DNA of 64,000 nt from Erythrobacter sp. KY5 (lineage in GTDB: Bacteria; Pseudomonadota; Alphaproteobacteria; Sphingomonadales; Sphingomonadaceae): assembly GCF_003264115.1 (NCBI RefSeq), contig NZ_CP021912.1, positions 2,277,001 to 2,341,000 of the forward strand, given 5' to 3'. Position 1 is the stretch's first letter. The number at the start of each line of letters is the position of its first letter. Position numbers and translations under genes: made by a program. Below are positions 24,598 to 34,399 of the stretch, piece after piece. The notes below the pieces were generated by a model. The model was not told where the DNA came from. It ran no database searches and was given only the letters and a program-made list of their open reading frames with translations.

Positions 24598-25392
24598 TCA
24601 GACGATGAAATAGCCTGATACTTCCCATCCGTTCTTGCCCATCACCATGACAACGGTTTCGATCGACATTCCTTCTTTGCCTGCAAAGTCGGTCTGGAAC
24701 TGAAGAACCTCGTATTCGCCCTCGGGGGCACCGGGCAGAGTGCTCGCACGCTGGACGTTGACGAGCCGCCGCGCATTTACCGCTCCGAGCGGCAACCTCA
24801 CAGGTTTGACCTGGCTTTCCCACTCGGCGGAGGTCACTTCATTGCGGAACATGGCGCCGGCGGTGTTCCAGCTGCCCGCCCAGTCCGAGGAATCGACCTT
24901 GTCGAGAAAAGCGTTTGCGAGATTGAGCGATTCCGGATCTTCCGGTGTTACCCGTGCGCCCTCTTCCACGGGATATTCCGGCGCGCTGGCGACGTTGGAT
25001 GATGTCTCGGAAGGTGAAACCGAAGTGAAGACGGCGAGAGCGATAATTATGGACATAGTGAGCATTCCTCCTGACAACCACACGGCCCGCGATGGGCCGA
25101 TGCGGCGTGTTTGACTGAGGACTGCATTCTCGTCGGCTACGGTTTCCCGCTCCATCCCTAAAGATGTGTGCACAGGGTTTTGGGGTGTCTGCCCCTCCGC
25201 ATCTCGCAAGATTCTTGCGGCCTCCCGGCTTGAGGACACACCCAGTTTGCGGCGTGCATTGCGGAGGCGATCATTGACGGTGTGGACCGACAGGCCGAGC
25301 GCAGTAGCGCTTGATTTGGTGTCATGGCCATCAAGCAGAAGATGCAGGGCTTCTCTCTCCTTCTCGGTGAGATCAGCGACCGAGCGGTCCAT
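24598..25392 (-). CDS. Membrane-anchored LuxR-type regulator with DUF4019 domain
   Basis: 264 aa. The N-terminal 65 residues form a LuxR/GerE helix-turn-helix (LTEKEREALHLLLDGHDTKSSATALGLSVHTVNDRLRNARRKLGV...). A single transmembrane helix follows (AVWLSGGMLTMSIIIALAVFTSV, about 104-126), and the outer part (about 150-264) is a DUF4019 domain (FLDKVDSSDWAGSWNTAGAMFRNEVTSAEWE, ending WEVSGYFIV). DNA-binding inside and sensing outside in one protein suggests a one-component membrane signal receptor. Ligand and targets are unknown. Its ATG overlaps the dnaE stop by one base; both are minus-strand and may be transcribed together. Confidence 0.86.
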   Translation of the reverse strand: MDRSVADLTEKEREALHLLLDGHDTKSSATALGLSVHTVNDRLRNARRKLGVSSSREAARILRDAEGQTPQNPVHTSLGMERETVADENAVLSQTRRIGPSRAVWLSGGMLTMSIIIALAVFTSVSPSETSSNVASAPEYPVEEGARVTPEDPESLNLANAFLDKVDSSDWAGSWNTAGAMFRNEVTSAEWESQVKPVRLPLGAVNARRLVNVQRASTLPGAPEGEYEVLQFQTDFAGKEGMSIETVVMVMGKNGWEVSGYFIV

Positions 25393-28300
25393 CAGGCCAC
25401 CAACTTGAGGTTCGGCCGTCCCCGTAAGGGTTCAAGCGCGATATTCTCGATACCCTCTGCCTGAGCGAGCCGCTCTGCCAGTTCGCCATCGAGGACGAAG
25501 TTCGAGCCAAGCCGTACATGCGCCTCCTCGTCAGGGCCGAGGATCAGCCGAACGAGCACTTCGCCAAGAGCCTTGTCCTCCTGCGTCAGCTCAAGCTTCA
25601 GTTCGGCCAGCCCGTCCAGGCTGGTGACATCCATCTTGAGGATCATCGGCGTGCTGCCAGTCACCGAGGAGAGCGGCCTTGCACCGCGCACGGTAAGACG
25701 CGGTGGTTCGCCCGGATTGGGCGAATCGAGCTCAACCGTCAGCAGCACGCATTCGCCGCTATCGGCCCAGTTCTGGAAGCTGGAGACGAGCGATTCTTCA
25801 AAACACGCCGCTGAGAATTGGCCTGATGCGTCGGAGAACTGGCCGCGCACGAATTCCGCGCCGCGTTTGGTCCGACCCTTGCCTGCGCTCTCGACCATGG
25901 CGGCGATCACGGCGGTCTGACGGCCAGCAGGCGCGCCGCCATCCATCAGGCTCTGGTAAGTGCGCGCGCCCTGTGCGGAGGCGACTTCGCGATATTGCTG
26001 GACCGGGTGAGCGGAGAAGTAGAAGCCGAAATTCTCGCGCTCCTTCGCCATCTGGTCGGGCCGTGACCAGCTTTCGGCAGGCTGCAGGCGCAAGTCTTCC
26101 TGCGGTGCGTTGTCTCCTCCAAACAGACCGCCCTGCCCGCTTGACCGCTCACGCGCTGCCGCATCGGCTGTGGCGAGCAGAAGGTCGGCATTGGCGAACA
26201 ACTCGCCCCGGTTGGGGTAGAGCCCGTCTAGCGCACCTGCGCAGATCAACCCTTCGAGCTGGCGCCGGTTCATCGCGCCTTGGGGCATCCGCTCGAACAG
26301 ATCCTTGAGGCTCTCAAATGGTCCATTAGAGCGGCGTTCGGCAACAATCGCCTCCATCGCCTTCTCACCGACATTGCGAATGCCCGCGAGCGCATAGCGG
26401 ACCGCGTAGCCATCGTCGGTCTGCTCGACCGTGAAGCGCGCTTCGGAATGGTTGACGTCTGGCGGAAGTACCTCAACGCCCGACCCGTTCGCGCGCTCCG
26501 CCGGATAACGCCGCGCATCATCAACGAAGATGTTCAGCTTTTCCGACTGGTGCAGGTCGAAACACATCGAAGCGGCGTAGAATTCTTCCGGATAATGCGC
26601 CTTCATCCATGCAGTCTGATAGGCGAGCAGCGCGTAGGCGGCAGCGTGCGATTTGTTGAAACCGTAGCCTGCGAACTTGTCAATCAAGTCGAACAGCTCG
26701 TTCGCCTGCTTGGCCTCGATGCCGGAAACGTCCTTGCAGCCTTCGACAAAGCGGCCGCGCTGGATGTCCATTTCGGCCTGGACCTTCTTACCCATTGCGC
26801 GTCGCAAGAGGTCAGCATCGCCGAGCGAGTATCCCGCAAGGATCTGCGCGGCCTGCATGACCTGTTCCTGGTAGACGAAGATGCCGTAGGTTTCGGCGAG
26901 AATCCCCTCAAGCTTGGGATGCGGATATTCAATCGGCACCTCGCCCGCCTTGCGCTGTCCGAACAGCGGGATGTTGTCCATCGGGCCCGGACGATAAAGC
27001 GAGACGAGCGCGATGATGTCGCCGAAATTGGATGGCTTCACCGCCTTGAGTGTGCGGCGCATGCCTTCGGATTCCAGTTGGAACACACCGACCGTATTAC
27101 CCATCTGCATGAGGTCGTAGACCGCCGTGTCATCCAGAGGCAGCGCCCCCAGATCAATCTCAATCCCGCGCGTCGCGAGCAAGTCCACGGCCTTGCGCAG
27201 CACCGACAGCGTTTTGAGCCCGAGAAAGTCGAACTTCACGAGGCCCGAGCTTTCGACATTCTTCATGTCGTATTGCGTCACCGGCATATCCGAACGCGGA
27301 TCGCGGTAGAGCGGGACCAGCTTCGCCAGCGGTCTGTCCCCGATGACCACGCCCGCAGCGTGGGTCGACGAGTTACGCGGCAGACCTTCAAGCTGAAGCG
27401 CCAGGTCAACAAGGCGCTTCACCTCGTTGTCGTTGTCATATTCCTTCTTGAAATCGGCCGCGCCGTTCAAGGCGCGCGGCAGTGTCCAAGGATCGGTCGG
27501 ATGGTTGGGCACCATCTTGCACAGGCGATCCACCTGCCCGTAGCTCATCTGCAGGATACGTCCGCAATCGCGCAAAACCGCGCGCGCCTTCATCTTGCCG
27601 AAGGTGATGATCTGCGCGACGTGATCGTGGCCGTATTTCTTCTGCACATAGCGGATGACTTCGCCGCGCCGCGTTTCGCAGAAGTCGATGTCGAAGTCGG
27701 GCATCGACACGCGTTCGGGGTTGAGGAAACGCTCGAACAGCAGGCCCAGCTGGATCGGATCGAGGTCGGTGATGGTGAGCGCCCATGCGACGATCGAGCC
27801 AGCGCCCGAACCGCGTCCCGGCCCCACCGGAATGCCCTGATCCTTCGCCCACTGGATGAAGTCGGCAACGATCAGGAAGTATCCGGGAAAACCCATCCCG
27901 ACGATGATGTCGATTTCATAGTCGAGGCGGTCGAAGTAAACCTTCCGGTCTTCTTCGGACAGGTCCTCATACGTTGAGAGCCGATCCTCCAGACCTGCCT
28001 TCGATTGCTCAGCCAGCATCTTCGCCTCGCCCTCAAGGTCGCCCGCAAGGCTTGGCAGGATGGGGTCGCGATAGGGAGGCGCGTAGGCGCACCTTTGCGC
28101 AATCACGAGCGTGTTAGCGGTCGCCTCGGGCAGGTCCGCGAACAGCTCTTCCATCATGTTCGACGATTTGACGAAAGCCGCCTGATTGGTGCGCGGGCGG
28201 TCTTCGTTCTCGATATAAGTCGAGTTTGCGATGCACAGCATGGCGTCATGCGCCTTGTGCATATGGGGTTCGGCAAAGTTTGCAGGATTGGTCGCGACAA

Positions 28301-28889
28301 GCGGCAGCGCGCGATTATACGCCATCTCGATCAGCGCGTCTTCCGCGCGTTCGCACACCGGATTGCCGTGGCGCGCCAGCTCGATGTAAAGGCGGTTCAC
28401 GAAAAGCTTGTCGAGCCGCTCGACAAAAGCGGTCGCGGTGTCGACCTGCCCCTCTGCTAGCAGCCGGGTCAGCGCGCCCTCGCCCGCGCCGGTCAGCGCA
28501 ATCAGGCCATCTGTGTGACCTTCCAGATCGTCCATGACGACATGCGGCTCAAGCTCAAGCGGGCGATCAAGGTGCGCCTTGGAGACGAGATGGCACAGAT
28601 TGTCATAGCCCGCCTCATCCTGCGCGAGCAGCGGCAGGTAATCGACAAGCTTGCCTTCCGACCCTTCGCGCGCAACGCCCAGCAGCGTGCCGATGATCGG
28701 CTGCACACCTTCGCTTTTGCAGGCATTGGCGAACATGACCGCGCCATACAGGCCATTGCGGTCACAGATCGAAATCGCGGGAAAGCCGCGCTCCTTGGCA
28801 AGCTTGGCAATCGCCTTGGGATCGATGGCTCCTTCGAGCATCGAATAGGAAGACAAAACACGCAAAGGGACGAAGGGAGCGAAAGGCAT
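25392..28889 (-). CDS. dnaE: DNA polymerase III subunit alpha
   Basis: 1165 aa from MPFAPFVPLRVLSSYSMLEG (ATG 28889); an ATG at 28919 would add 10 residues and cannot be excluded. PHP domain at the N-terminus, then the polymerase core with GPGRGSGAGSIVAWALTITD, the catalytic SMPDFDIDFCETRRGEVI aspartates and YRPGPMDNIP, a helix-hairpin-helix region and a C-terminal OB-fold (GMEFV-like TKRGAEFVRGQFSD). It is the replicative polymerase. The PHP entry reads FVPLRVLSSYS where metal-binding PHP domains have H-x-H, so proofreading by PHP is unlikely. Confidence 0.97.
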   Translation of the reverse strand: MPFAPFVPLRVLSSYSMLEGAIDPKAIAKLAKERGFPAISICDRNGLYGAVMFANACKSEGVQPIIGTLLGVAREGSEGKLVDYLPLLAQDEAGYDNLCHLVSKAHLDRPLELEPHVVMDDLEGHTDGLIALTGAGEGALTRLLAEGQVDTATAFVERLDKLFVNRLYIELARHGNPVCERAEDALIEMAYNRALPLVATNPANFAEPHMHKAHDAMLCIANSTYIENEDRPRTNQAAFVKSSNMMEELFADLPEATANTLVIAQRCAYAPPYRDPILPSLAGDLEGEAKMLAEQSKAGLEDRLSTYEDLSEEDRKVYFDRLDYEIDIIVGMGFPGYFLIVADFIQWAKDQGIPVGPGRGSGAGSIVAWALTITDLDPIQLGLLFERFLNPERVSMPDFDIDFCETRRGEVIRYVQKKYGHDHVAQIITFGKMKARAVLRDCGRILQMSYGQVDRLCKMVPNHPTDPWTLPRALNGAADFKKEYDNDNEVKRLVDLALQLEGLPRNSSTHAAGVVIGDRPLAKLVPLYRDPRSDMPVTQYDMKNVESSGLVKFDFLGLKTLSVLRKAVDLLATRGIEIDLGALPLDDTAVYDLMQMGNTVGVFQLESEGMRRTLKAVKPSNFGDIIALVSLYRPGPMDNIPLFGQRKAGEVPIEYPHPKLEGILAETYGIFVYQEQVMQAAQILAGYSLGDADLLRRAMGKKVQAEMDIQRGRFVEGCKDVSGIEAKQANELFDLIDKFAGYGFNKSHAAAYALLAYQTAWMKAHYPEEFYAASMCFDLHQSEKLNIFVDDARRYPAERANGSGVEVLPPDVNHSEARFTVEQTDDGYAVRYALAGIRNVGEKAMEAIVAERRSNGPFESLKDLFERMPQGAMNRRQLEGLICAGALDGLYPNRGELFANADLLLATADAAARERSSGQGGLFGGDNAPQEDLRLQPAESWSRPDQMAKERENFGFYFSAHPVQQYREVASAQGARTYQSLMDGGAPAGRQTAVIAAMVESAGKGRTKRGAEFVRGQFSDASGQFSAACFEESLVSSFQNWADSGECVLLTVELDSPNPGEPPRLTVRGARPLSSVTGSTPMILKMDVTSLDGLAELKLELTQEDKALGEVLVRLILGPDEEAHVRLGSNFVLDGELAERLAQAEGIENIALEPLRGRPNLKLVA

Positions 28890-28988
28890 GAATTGAAGGT
28901 ACGCCTCGACCAGCGGCATTCAAGCTTCGATCACCGGGACTTGGGGAAAAGCTGGGGGCAAGCTAAATTCGCTCGCCGCGAGGATCTT

Positions 28989-29279
28989 ATGAGCGAGATG
29001 ATCGAAGTCGAGAACGTCAACACGCCGGGCAAAACGAACCGGGTGAACGCGGCTAAATATGCCGACATGTTCGCCGCTTTCGAAAAGGCGCTGCCAAAGT
29101 CGTCACCCGGCCTGACGCAGTCCGAAATGATCGATCAGGTGAAACCGCACCTCTCGGACGATCTGTTCCCCGGCGGCAAGACAAGCGGCTGGTGGGCGAA
29201 GACGGTTCAGCTTGACCTCGAAGCCAAGGGTAAGCTGGTCCGCGAGGCTACCAAGCCGCTCAGATGGCACTGGAAGTAG
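28989..29279 (+). CDS. DUF6958 family protein
   Basis: 96 aa from ATG 28989. The whole protein matches the small DUF6958 pattern: IEVENVNTPGKTNRVNAAKY, a helix with PKSSPGLTQSEMIDQVKPHL, then DDLFPGGKTSGWWAKTVQLD and LVREATKPLRWHWK. The middle resembles a winged-helix element, but function is unknown. Cytoplasmic. Divergent from dnaE by 99 bp and convergent with the glutathione peroxidase gene. Confidence 0.85.
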   Translation: MSEMIEVENVNTPGKTNRVNAAKYADMFAAFEKALPKSSPGLTQSEMIDQVKPHLSDDLFPGGKTSGWWAKTVQLDLEAKGKLVREATKPLRWHWK

Positions 29280-29294
29280 GCGCCTACGCGGCGC

Positions 29295-29774
29295 TCAAAG
29301 CAGCTTTTCGATGTCCCTTGCGATCATGCGAGGGGTGTCCTGCGGGCCGTAACGCTTCACGACATTGCCATCGCGGTCGATCAGGAACTTGGTGAAGTTC
29401 CACTTGATCGATTTCGAACCCATCACGCCCTTCTTCTCATTCTTCATCCAGTCGAATAACGGCGAGGCGTCCGGCCCATTCACGTCGATCTTTGCCATCA
29501 GGGGAAAGGTGACGCCGAAATTGACCTTGCAGAATTCGGCAATCTCGTCGGCATTGCCCGGTTCCTGCGCGCCGAACTGGTTGCAGGGAAAACCGAGGAC
29601 TTCGAAATCCTTATCCTTGAAGTCCTGATAGAGCTTTTCCAGCCCGTCATATTGCGGGGTGAAACCGCATTTGGACGCGGTGTTCACTACCAGCAGAACT
29701 TTGCCCTTCTTGGTCGCGAGATCGAGCGCTTCGCCGCGGTTTGTGGTGACTTCAAAATCGGCAATCGTAGTCAT
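29295..29774 (-). CDS. Glutathione peroxidase (Cys type)
   Basis: 159 aa from MTTIADFEVTTNRGEALDLA (ATG 29774; ATGA overlap with the upstream gene). The peroxidatic cysteine lies in VNTASKCGFTPQYDGLEKLY, with the resolving region VLGFPCNQFGAQEPGNADEI and the conserved Trp-Asn in SIKWNFTKFLIDRDG. Non-selenium, cytoplasmic; reduces hydroperoxides with thioredoxin or glutathione. It is second in a two-gene unit after a secreted DUF1579-like gene. Confidence 0.95.
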   Translation of the reverse strand: MTTIADFEVTTNRGEALDLATKKGKVLLVVNTASKCGFTPQYDGLEKLYQDFKDKDFEVLGFPCNQFGAQEPGNADEIAEFCKVNFGVTFPLMAKIDVNGPDASPLFDWMKNEKKGVMGSKSIKWNFTKFLIDRDGNVVKRYGPQDTPRMIARDIEKLL

Positions 29775-30304
29775 AGGTCGGTCGTGTCCTTCGCCCGGTA
29801 GATAAGATCGAAGCTCGTTTGCCACGAAAGCCCATGGTCCGTCGAGGCCTCTCCGTGCTGTCTCACAGAACCGTCATCAAGTTTTGAATAGGTCATCCGG
29901 ATCAGCGCATCCTGCCCCGGCCCGTTCACGTCATCCCAATAGCCTGTGAGCACCATCGCGCCATCGACGACACCGCCTTCGAAATCGACACGCTTGCCAT
30001 CCGCGCCGACCCAGGTCTGCTGCCAGCGGCCCGTCGTATGGTTGAGCATCGAAATGCTCTGCCCGCCATAGCCGCGAAAGGGCATCCACGTCTCGCGGAT
30101 CGAGCATCCGCCAGACATCCGCTCGATCCGGCTGTTCGCTACCTGCGTGTCGCTGCCGTTGGGAAAGACCTTCCATTCGCCGACCCACAGGTCGAAGCCG
30201 GCGTGGGCTTCGCTCTCGCAAGCGGGCGGCGGGGCTGCGGGTGGTTGCGGCGGCGTTTCCGCGCTCGCCTGAAGCAGCACAAACGGAGCGATGAATGTGA
30301 GCAT
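29771..30304 (-). CDS. Secreted DUF1579-like protein
   Basis: 177 aa. Signal peptide MLTFIAPFVLLQASA with cleavage around ASA-ETPP, then a Pro-rich stretch. The mature domain (CESEAHAGFDLWVGEWKVFPNGSD..., GGCSIRETWMPFRGYGGQSI, RWQQTWVGADGKRVDFEGGVVDG) has the repeated strand pattern of lipocalin-like DUF1579 proteins. Two Cys (in PPACES and GGCSI) may form a disulphide. Function not known. Its stop overlaps the GPx start as ATGA. Confidence 0.75.
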   Translation of the reverse strand: MLTFIAPFVLLQASAETPPQPPAAPPPACESEAHAGFDLWVGEWKVFPNGSDTQVANSRIERMSGGCSIRETWMPFRGYGGQSISMLNHTTGRWQQTWVGADGKRVDFEGGVVDGAMVLTGYWDDVNGPGQDALIRMTYSKLDDGSVRQHGEASTDHGLSWQTSFDLIYRAKDTTDL

Positions 30305-30412
30305 GAAGAACCCTCCCTGTCGCAGCGAGGGTTACGGCGGCCCAGCCAGACCGCCAGCGTTTATCTGCAAATGGCCCACACGCGCGGATGGCGGCGCGCT
30401 GGCTTTTGAACC

Positions 30413-30691
30413 TTACGCTTTGGGGAAATCGTCGCGTGAGGCCAGCGCCATGGCTTCCTCTGCCGAATATTCGCGATCGCCCTTTTTCTCGATCACGTAA
30501 TCGCGGCGCTCATCTTCTGGCAGCATTGCGATATGGCGGATCATCTCTGCAAAGGTGCCACGGCGAAGCGCGTTGCCGCCCGAGATGATGCCATCGCTGC
30601 TCGCTTTGTTGTGAAGCGCTGCGCGGTCTTCCCACGCGTCTTCATCGGTGTCGAGCGGGGTGCCTCCGAACGTGCTGGGATGGTCTGCCAT
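30413..30691 (-). CDS. Hypothetical protein (92 aa)
   Basis: Starts MADHPSTFGGTPLDTDEDAW (ATG 30691). Soluble, mixed charge, with an ending rich in acidic and basic residues (FAEMIRHIAMLPEDERRDYV, YSAEEAMALASRDDFPKA). No known family recognised; similar short proteins occur in Erythrobacter-like genomes next to lolD as far as I can tell. It follows lolD by 73 bp on the same strand. A ribosome site (AAGGAGATTTTTC on the minus strand) precedes the ATG. Confidence 0.6.
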   Translation of the reverse strand: MADHPSTFGGTPLDTDEDAWEDRAALHNKASSDGIISGGNALRRGTFAEMIRHIAMLPEDERRDYVIEKKGDREYSAEEAMALASRDDFPKA

Positions 30692-30764
30692 GAAAAATCT
30701 CCTTTGACTGGATAACCAGCCAGAGGCGCATTGGTTCACGGCTTTTTGCGAACCGCCTATCGGG

Positions 30765-31439
30765 CTAGCTCAGCACGCCATCATGCAGCCGGACGATGCG
30801 GTCCATCCGCGCTGCGAGGCGTTCGTTGTGGGTCGCGACCAGCGTTGCACTCCCCTCGCCGCGCACGAGGTCGAGAAACTGCCCAAGAACCACGTCCGAA
30901 GTGGCCTCATCCAGATTTCCGGTCGGCTCGTCGGCGAGCACCAGTGTCGGTTGGTTCGCAAGCGCCCGCGCAACGGCAACGCGCTGTTGCTCCCCGCCCG
31001 AAAGCTGGCTGGGCCGGTGGGTCAGGCGATGACCGAGGCCAAGGCTCGTCAGGAGGCTTTCGGCCCGGATTATCGCGGTGTCCTTGTCGATCCCCGCAAC
31101 CATCTGCGGCATAACGACATTCTCGGTCGCGTTGAAGTCGGGCAGGAGGTGGTGGAACTGGTAGACGAAGCCCAGATGCTCGCGCCGCACGCGGGTGCGC
31201 TGGTCCGATGCAAGCTTTTCGGCGCGCTCACCTGCAATCGTGATCGAACCTTCAAAGCCGCCTTCGAGCAGACCGACTGCCTGAAGCATCGTCGATTTGC
31301 CTGATCCTGACGGACCCAGCAGCGCAACGATTTCGCCCGGCATAATATCCAGATCGACGCCGCGCAGCACATCTATGCGCTGACCGCCCTGTTCGAAGCT
31401 GCGTTTCACATCGCGCAATGAGACAATCGGATCACTCAT
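30765..31439 (-). CDS. lolD: Lipoprotein-releasing system ATP-binding protein
   Basis: 224 aa. ABC ATPase motifs: Walker [16 protein letters not shown]-loop [16 protein letters not shown], signature [16 protein letters not shown] and Walker [15 protein letters not shown]. The overlap with the permease gene (8 bp) and the FtsE/LolD-type sequence support a LolCDE-like system that moves lipoproteins from the inner to the outer membrane. It is energised on the cytoplasmic side of the inner membrane. Confidence 0.94.
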   Translation of the reverse strand: MSDPIVSLRDVKRSFEQGGQRIDVLRGVDLDIMPGEIVALLGPSGSGKSTMLQAVGLLEGGFEGSITIAGERAEKLASDQRTRVRREHLGFVYQFHHLLPDFNATENVVMPQMVAGIDKDTAIIRAESLLTSLGLGHRLTHRPSQLSGGEQQRVAVARALANQPTLVLADEPTGNLDEATSDVVLGQFLDLVRGEGSATLVATHNERLAARMDRIVRLHDGVLS

Positions 31440-32670
31440 AACGCAGCACCTGGACAGGATCGGTGTTTGACGCCTTGAGCGCGGGATAAAGCGTTGCGAG
31501 GAAGCTGAGGCCGATGGCCAGAGCCACGACGCCGATCACTTCCCAAGCATCGATGCGCACGGGCAGGCTGGTGAGGAAACGCACCTCCGGATCCCAGATT
31601 TGCGCTCCGGTCACATAAGCGATCCCGTCGACGATCTCGTTGCGGAACAGCAGAAGGACGAAACCCAGCACCAGCCCGGAAATTGTCCCGATTGCCCCGA
31701 TCGTCGTGCCGGTGGTGACGAAAATCTTGAGCAGCGATCGCCGCGTCGCGCCCATCGTACGCATGATGGCGATGTCGCGTGTCTTGGCTCGTACCAACAT
31801 GACGAGGCTCGACAGAATGTTAAAGCTGGCAACCAGAACCATGAAACTTAACACAAAAGCCATGGCGACCCGCTCGATTTCAAGCGCCTCGAACAAGGTG
31901 GAATTGATCGTTTTCCAGTCGGCAATGACAGCGCGGCCTGTGAGGTCCTGTTCAACCTGCCCCAGAATACCGCTGACATTGTCTGGATCTGTCACGTTGA
32001 TCCGGATCAGCCCGATCGTGTCGCCCATCAGCAGCAGGGTCTGTGCTTCGCTCATCGGCATAACGACGAACTTTTCATCAAAGTCGTAAAGACCAAACTC
32101 GACAATCGCGCCCACTTCGTATGGCACCTGGCGGAAAGTCGTTCCGAAAGGTGTCGTGCGCCCCGATGGATTGATCAAGGTGACGGTATCGCCGACACGC
32201 GCGCCCATATTCGCCGCCAGTCGCGACCCGATTGCAACCCGTCCTGCATCGGGTTGAAGCGAGGCGATATCCCCGAACACCACCTTGTCGCTGATTAGCG
32301 CGAGATCTTCAGGCGTGTTGCCGCGCACGAACACCGGATTGAGACGCCCGTTCACACTTGCGACAAGCGGCTGTTCGATCAGCGGCGAGGCGTCGGTGAC
32401 GCCTTCGGTCGCGCGCACATCGTCAAGCACGCTCTCCCACCCGTCGAGTTCACCGCCATAGGCCTGGATGATTGCGTGGCCGTTCAGACCCGAGAACTTC
32501 TCGAGCATTTCGGTGCGAAAGCCGCCCATCACGCTCATCACGAGCACAAGCATGGCGACCGACAGCATCACCACCCCTACCGATATCCCGGCGACGAGCG
32601 CGATGAAGCCCTCGCCTTTGCCCGGCCAAAGGTAACGCTTGGCGATCATTCTTTCGAAGGGAGTGAGCAT
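31432..32670 (-). CDS. lolC: Lipoprotein-releasing ABC transporter permease (LolC/E type)
   Basis: 412 aa with four predicted transmembrane segments: one near the N-terminus ([21 protein letters not shown]) and three near the C-terminus (about 275-300, 320-345, 375-400), framing a periplasmic MacB-PCD-like domain (about 50-250). Motifs [21 protein letters not shown] and [16 protein letters not shown] at the C-terminus are typical. A single permease of this kind acts as the LolF-type (combined LolC/LolE) homodimer in many alphaproteobacteria. Lies upstream of lolD on the same strand. Confidence 0.92.
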   Translation of the reverse strand: MLTPFERMIAKRYLWPGKGEGFIALVAGISVGVVMLSVAMLVLVMSVMGGFRTEMLEKFSGLNGHAIIQAYGGELDGWESVLDDVRATEGVTDASPLIEQPLVASVNGRLNPVFVRGNTPEDLALISDKVVFGDIASLQPDAGRVAIGSRLAANMGARVGDTVTLINPSGRTTPFGTTFRQVPYEVGAIVEFGLYDFDEKFVVMPMSEAQTLLLMGDTIGLIRINVTDPDNVSGILGQVEQDLTGRAVIADWKTINSTLFEALEIERVAMAFVLSFMVLVASFNILSSLVMLVRAKTRDIAIMRTMGATRRSLLKIFVTTGTTIGAIGTISGLVLGFVLLLFRNEIVDGIAYVTGAQIWDPEVRFLTSLPVRIDAWEVIGVVALAIGLSFLATLYPALKASNTDPVQVLRYE

Positions 32671-32878
32671 TCAGGTCCGATGAACTGGAGCAAACGATAT
32701 GAACGGTGCCTTTAGGATGCGATCCTTGCGCAGACAAGCAAACCTCATGCGAAAATCGGTACGCTTTCGCCTGATAGGCAAAAAGACGGGGAGCCATGCT
32801 GTTTCTTGCCTTGTAATTGAGCCGTAACATCGCCATTGAGCGGCCCAAGTCGGGGCGGCGCAGCGGACAAAACGAGCG

Positions 32879-34393
32879 ATGGCAAACACCGATACCGAGG
32901 GCTTCGCAGGCAACCTCACACATCCATTTCTGGACCAAGACGGCAATTGCGATGGCGACAAGCTTCGCGAAGAGTGCGGCGTGTTCGGCGCGATCAATGC
33001 CGACAAGGCCGCTGCGGCGACCGCGTTGGGTCTCCACGCGCTTCAGCATCGCGGACAGGAAGCGGTCGGGATTACCAGCTTTGACGGCAGGGATTTCATT
33101 TCGCGCCGCGCGCTCGGTCATGTCGCGGAGAGCTTCTCCTCACAGGAAGCAATTGACGAGCTGCCGGGCTCAATGGCGGCCGGTCATGTGCGTTACTCGA
33201 CCACGGGCGGCGCGGGCCTTCGCAATGTGCAGCCGCTTTACGCAGAGCTCGCCAGTGGCGGCTTTGCGGTGGCACATAACGGCAACATCTCAAACGCGCT
33301 TGCGCTCAGGAAAGACCTCGTTGGCAAGGGGTCGATTTTCCAGTCGACCTCCGACACCGAAGTCATCATCCACCTTGTCGCCACATCGCGCTATCCAACC
33401 GTAGCTGACCGCCTGATCGACGCGCTTCGCCTTGTCGAAGGGGCTTACGCGCTGATCGTGATGACACCTGAAGGGATGATCGCCTGCCGCGACCCGCTGG
33501 GCATTCGCCCGCTGGTCATGGGGAAGATGGGCGATTCGATCCTGTTCGCGAGCGAGAGCGTCGCTTTCGACGTGGTCGGCGCGCAGTTTGTGCGCGAAGT
33601 CGAACCGGGCGAGATGATCCAGGTCGATTTCGAAGGCGAGATCAAGAGCCTTCACCCCTTCGGCAATCAGAAGGCACGGCCCTGCATCTTCGAGCACGTC
33701 TATTTCAGCCGTCCCGACAGCACCTTTGCCGGACACAGCGTCTATGAAGCACGCAAGGCCATTGGTCGCGAACTGGCGATTGAGGCACCTTGCGATGTCG
33801 ATCTTGTCGTGCCGGTCCCCGATAGCGGTGTTCCAGCAGCAATCGGATATGCGCAGGAATCGGGTGTGCCGTTCGAACTCGGCATTATCCGTTCGCACTA
33901 TGTGGGGCGCACCTTCATCCAGCCATCGGACAGCGCCCGCCATTCGAGCGTGAAGCGCAAACACAACGCCAATCGCGGGCTTGTGGCGGGTAAACGCATC
34001 GTGCTGATCGACGATTCGATCGTGCGCGGCACCACCAGCCTCAAGATCGTTGAAATGATGCGCGAGGCCGGCGCCAGTGAAGTGCACTTCCGCGTCGCCA
34101 GCCCGCCGACCGCTCATTCGTGCTTCTACGGCGTCGACACACCGGAGCGTTCCAAATTGCTCGCAGCGCGCATGGAAATCGAACCGATGCGTGAATTCAT
34201 CAAGGCAGACAGCCTCGCTTTTGTTTCAATCGACGGGCTCTATCGCGCCGTAGGTTCCAAGGGGCGCAACAAGGCCTGTCCGCAATTCTGCGATGCCTGC
34301 TTCACCGGCGACTACCCCACCAGCCTGACCGACCTCGCCATGAGCGAGGAGGGGACAGGCGAACTCCCTTTTGTTGATCCCAAAGCGGCGTAA
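32879..34393 (+). CDS. purF: Amidophosphoribosyltransferase
   Basis: 504 aa from ATG 32879. The Ntn-hydrolase nucleophile is the Cys of EECGVFGAI (C33), so a 32-residue propeptide would be removed. The glutaminase part includes GLHALQHRGQEAVGI and HVRYSTTGG, and the PRTase domain has VLIDDSIVRGTTS and the C-terminal cysteines QFCDACFTGDYPT that bind a [4Fe-4S] cluster as in the Bacillus-type enzyme. First committed step of purine biosynthesis. Cotranscribed with the following SDR (6 bp gap). Confidence 0.97.
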   Translation: MANTDTEGFAGNLTHPFLDQDGNCDGDKLREECGVFGAINADKAAAATALGLHALQHRGQEAVGITSFDGRDFISRRALGHVAESFSSQEAIDELPGSMAAGHVRYSTTGGAGLRNVQPLYAELASGGFAVAHNGNISNALALRKDLVGKGSIFQSTSDTEVIIHLVATSRYPTVADRLIDALRLVEGAYALIVMTPEGMIACRDPLGIRPLVMGKMGDSILFASESVAFDVVGAQFVREVEPGEMIQVDFEGEIKSLHPFGNQKARPCIFEHVYFSRPDSTFAGHSVYEARKAIGRELAIEAPCDVDLVVPVPDSGVPAAIGYAQESGVPFELGIIRSHYVGRTFIQPSDSARHSSVKRKHNANRGLVAGKRIVLIDDSIVRGTTSLKIVEMMREAGASEVHFRVASPPTAHSCFYGVDTPERSKLLAARMEIEPMREFIKADSLAFVSIDGLYRAVGSKGRNKACPQFCDACFTGDYPTSLTDLAMSEEGTGELPFVDPKAA

Positions 34394-34399
34394 CCCCCC

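Noticed and set aside
26280..27977. A 565-codon open frame on the plus strand opposite dnaE
   Set aside because: It is antisense to the clearly recognisable polymerase core and has no domain; high GC with biased third positions produces such frames.
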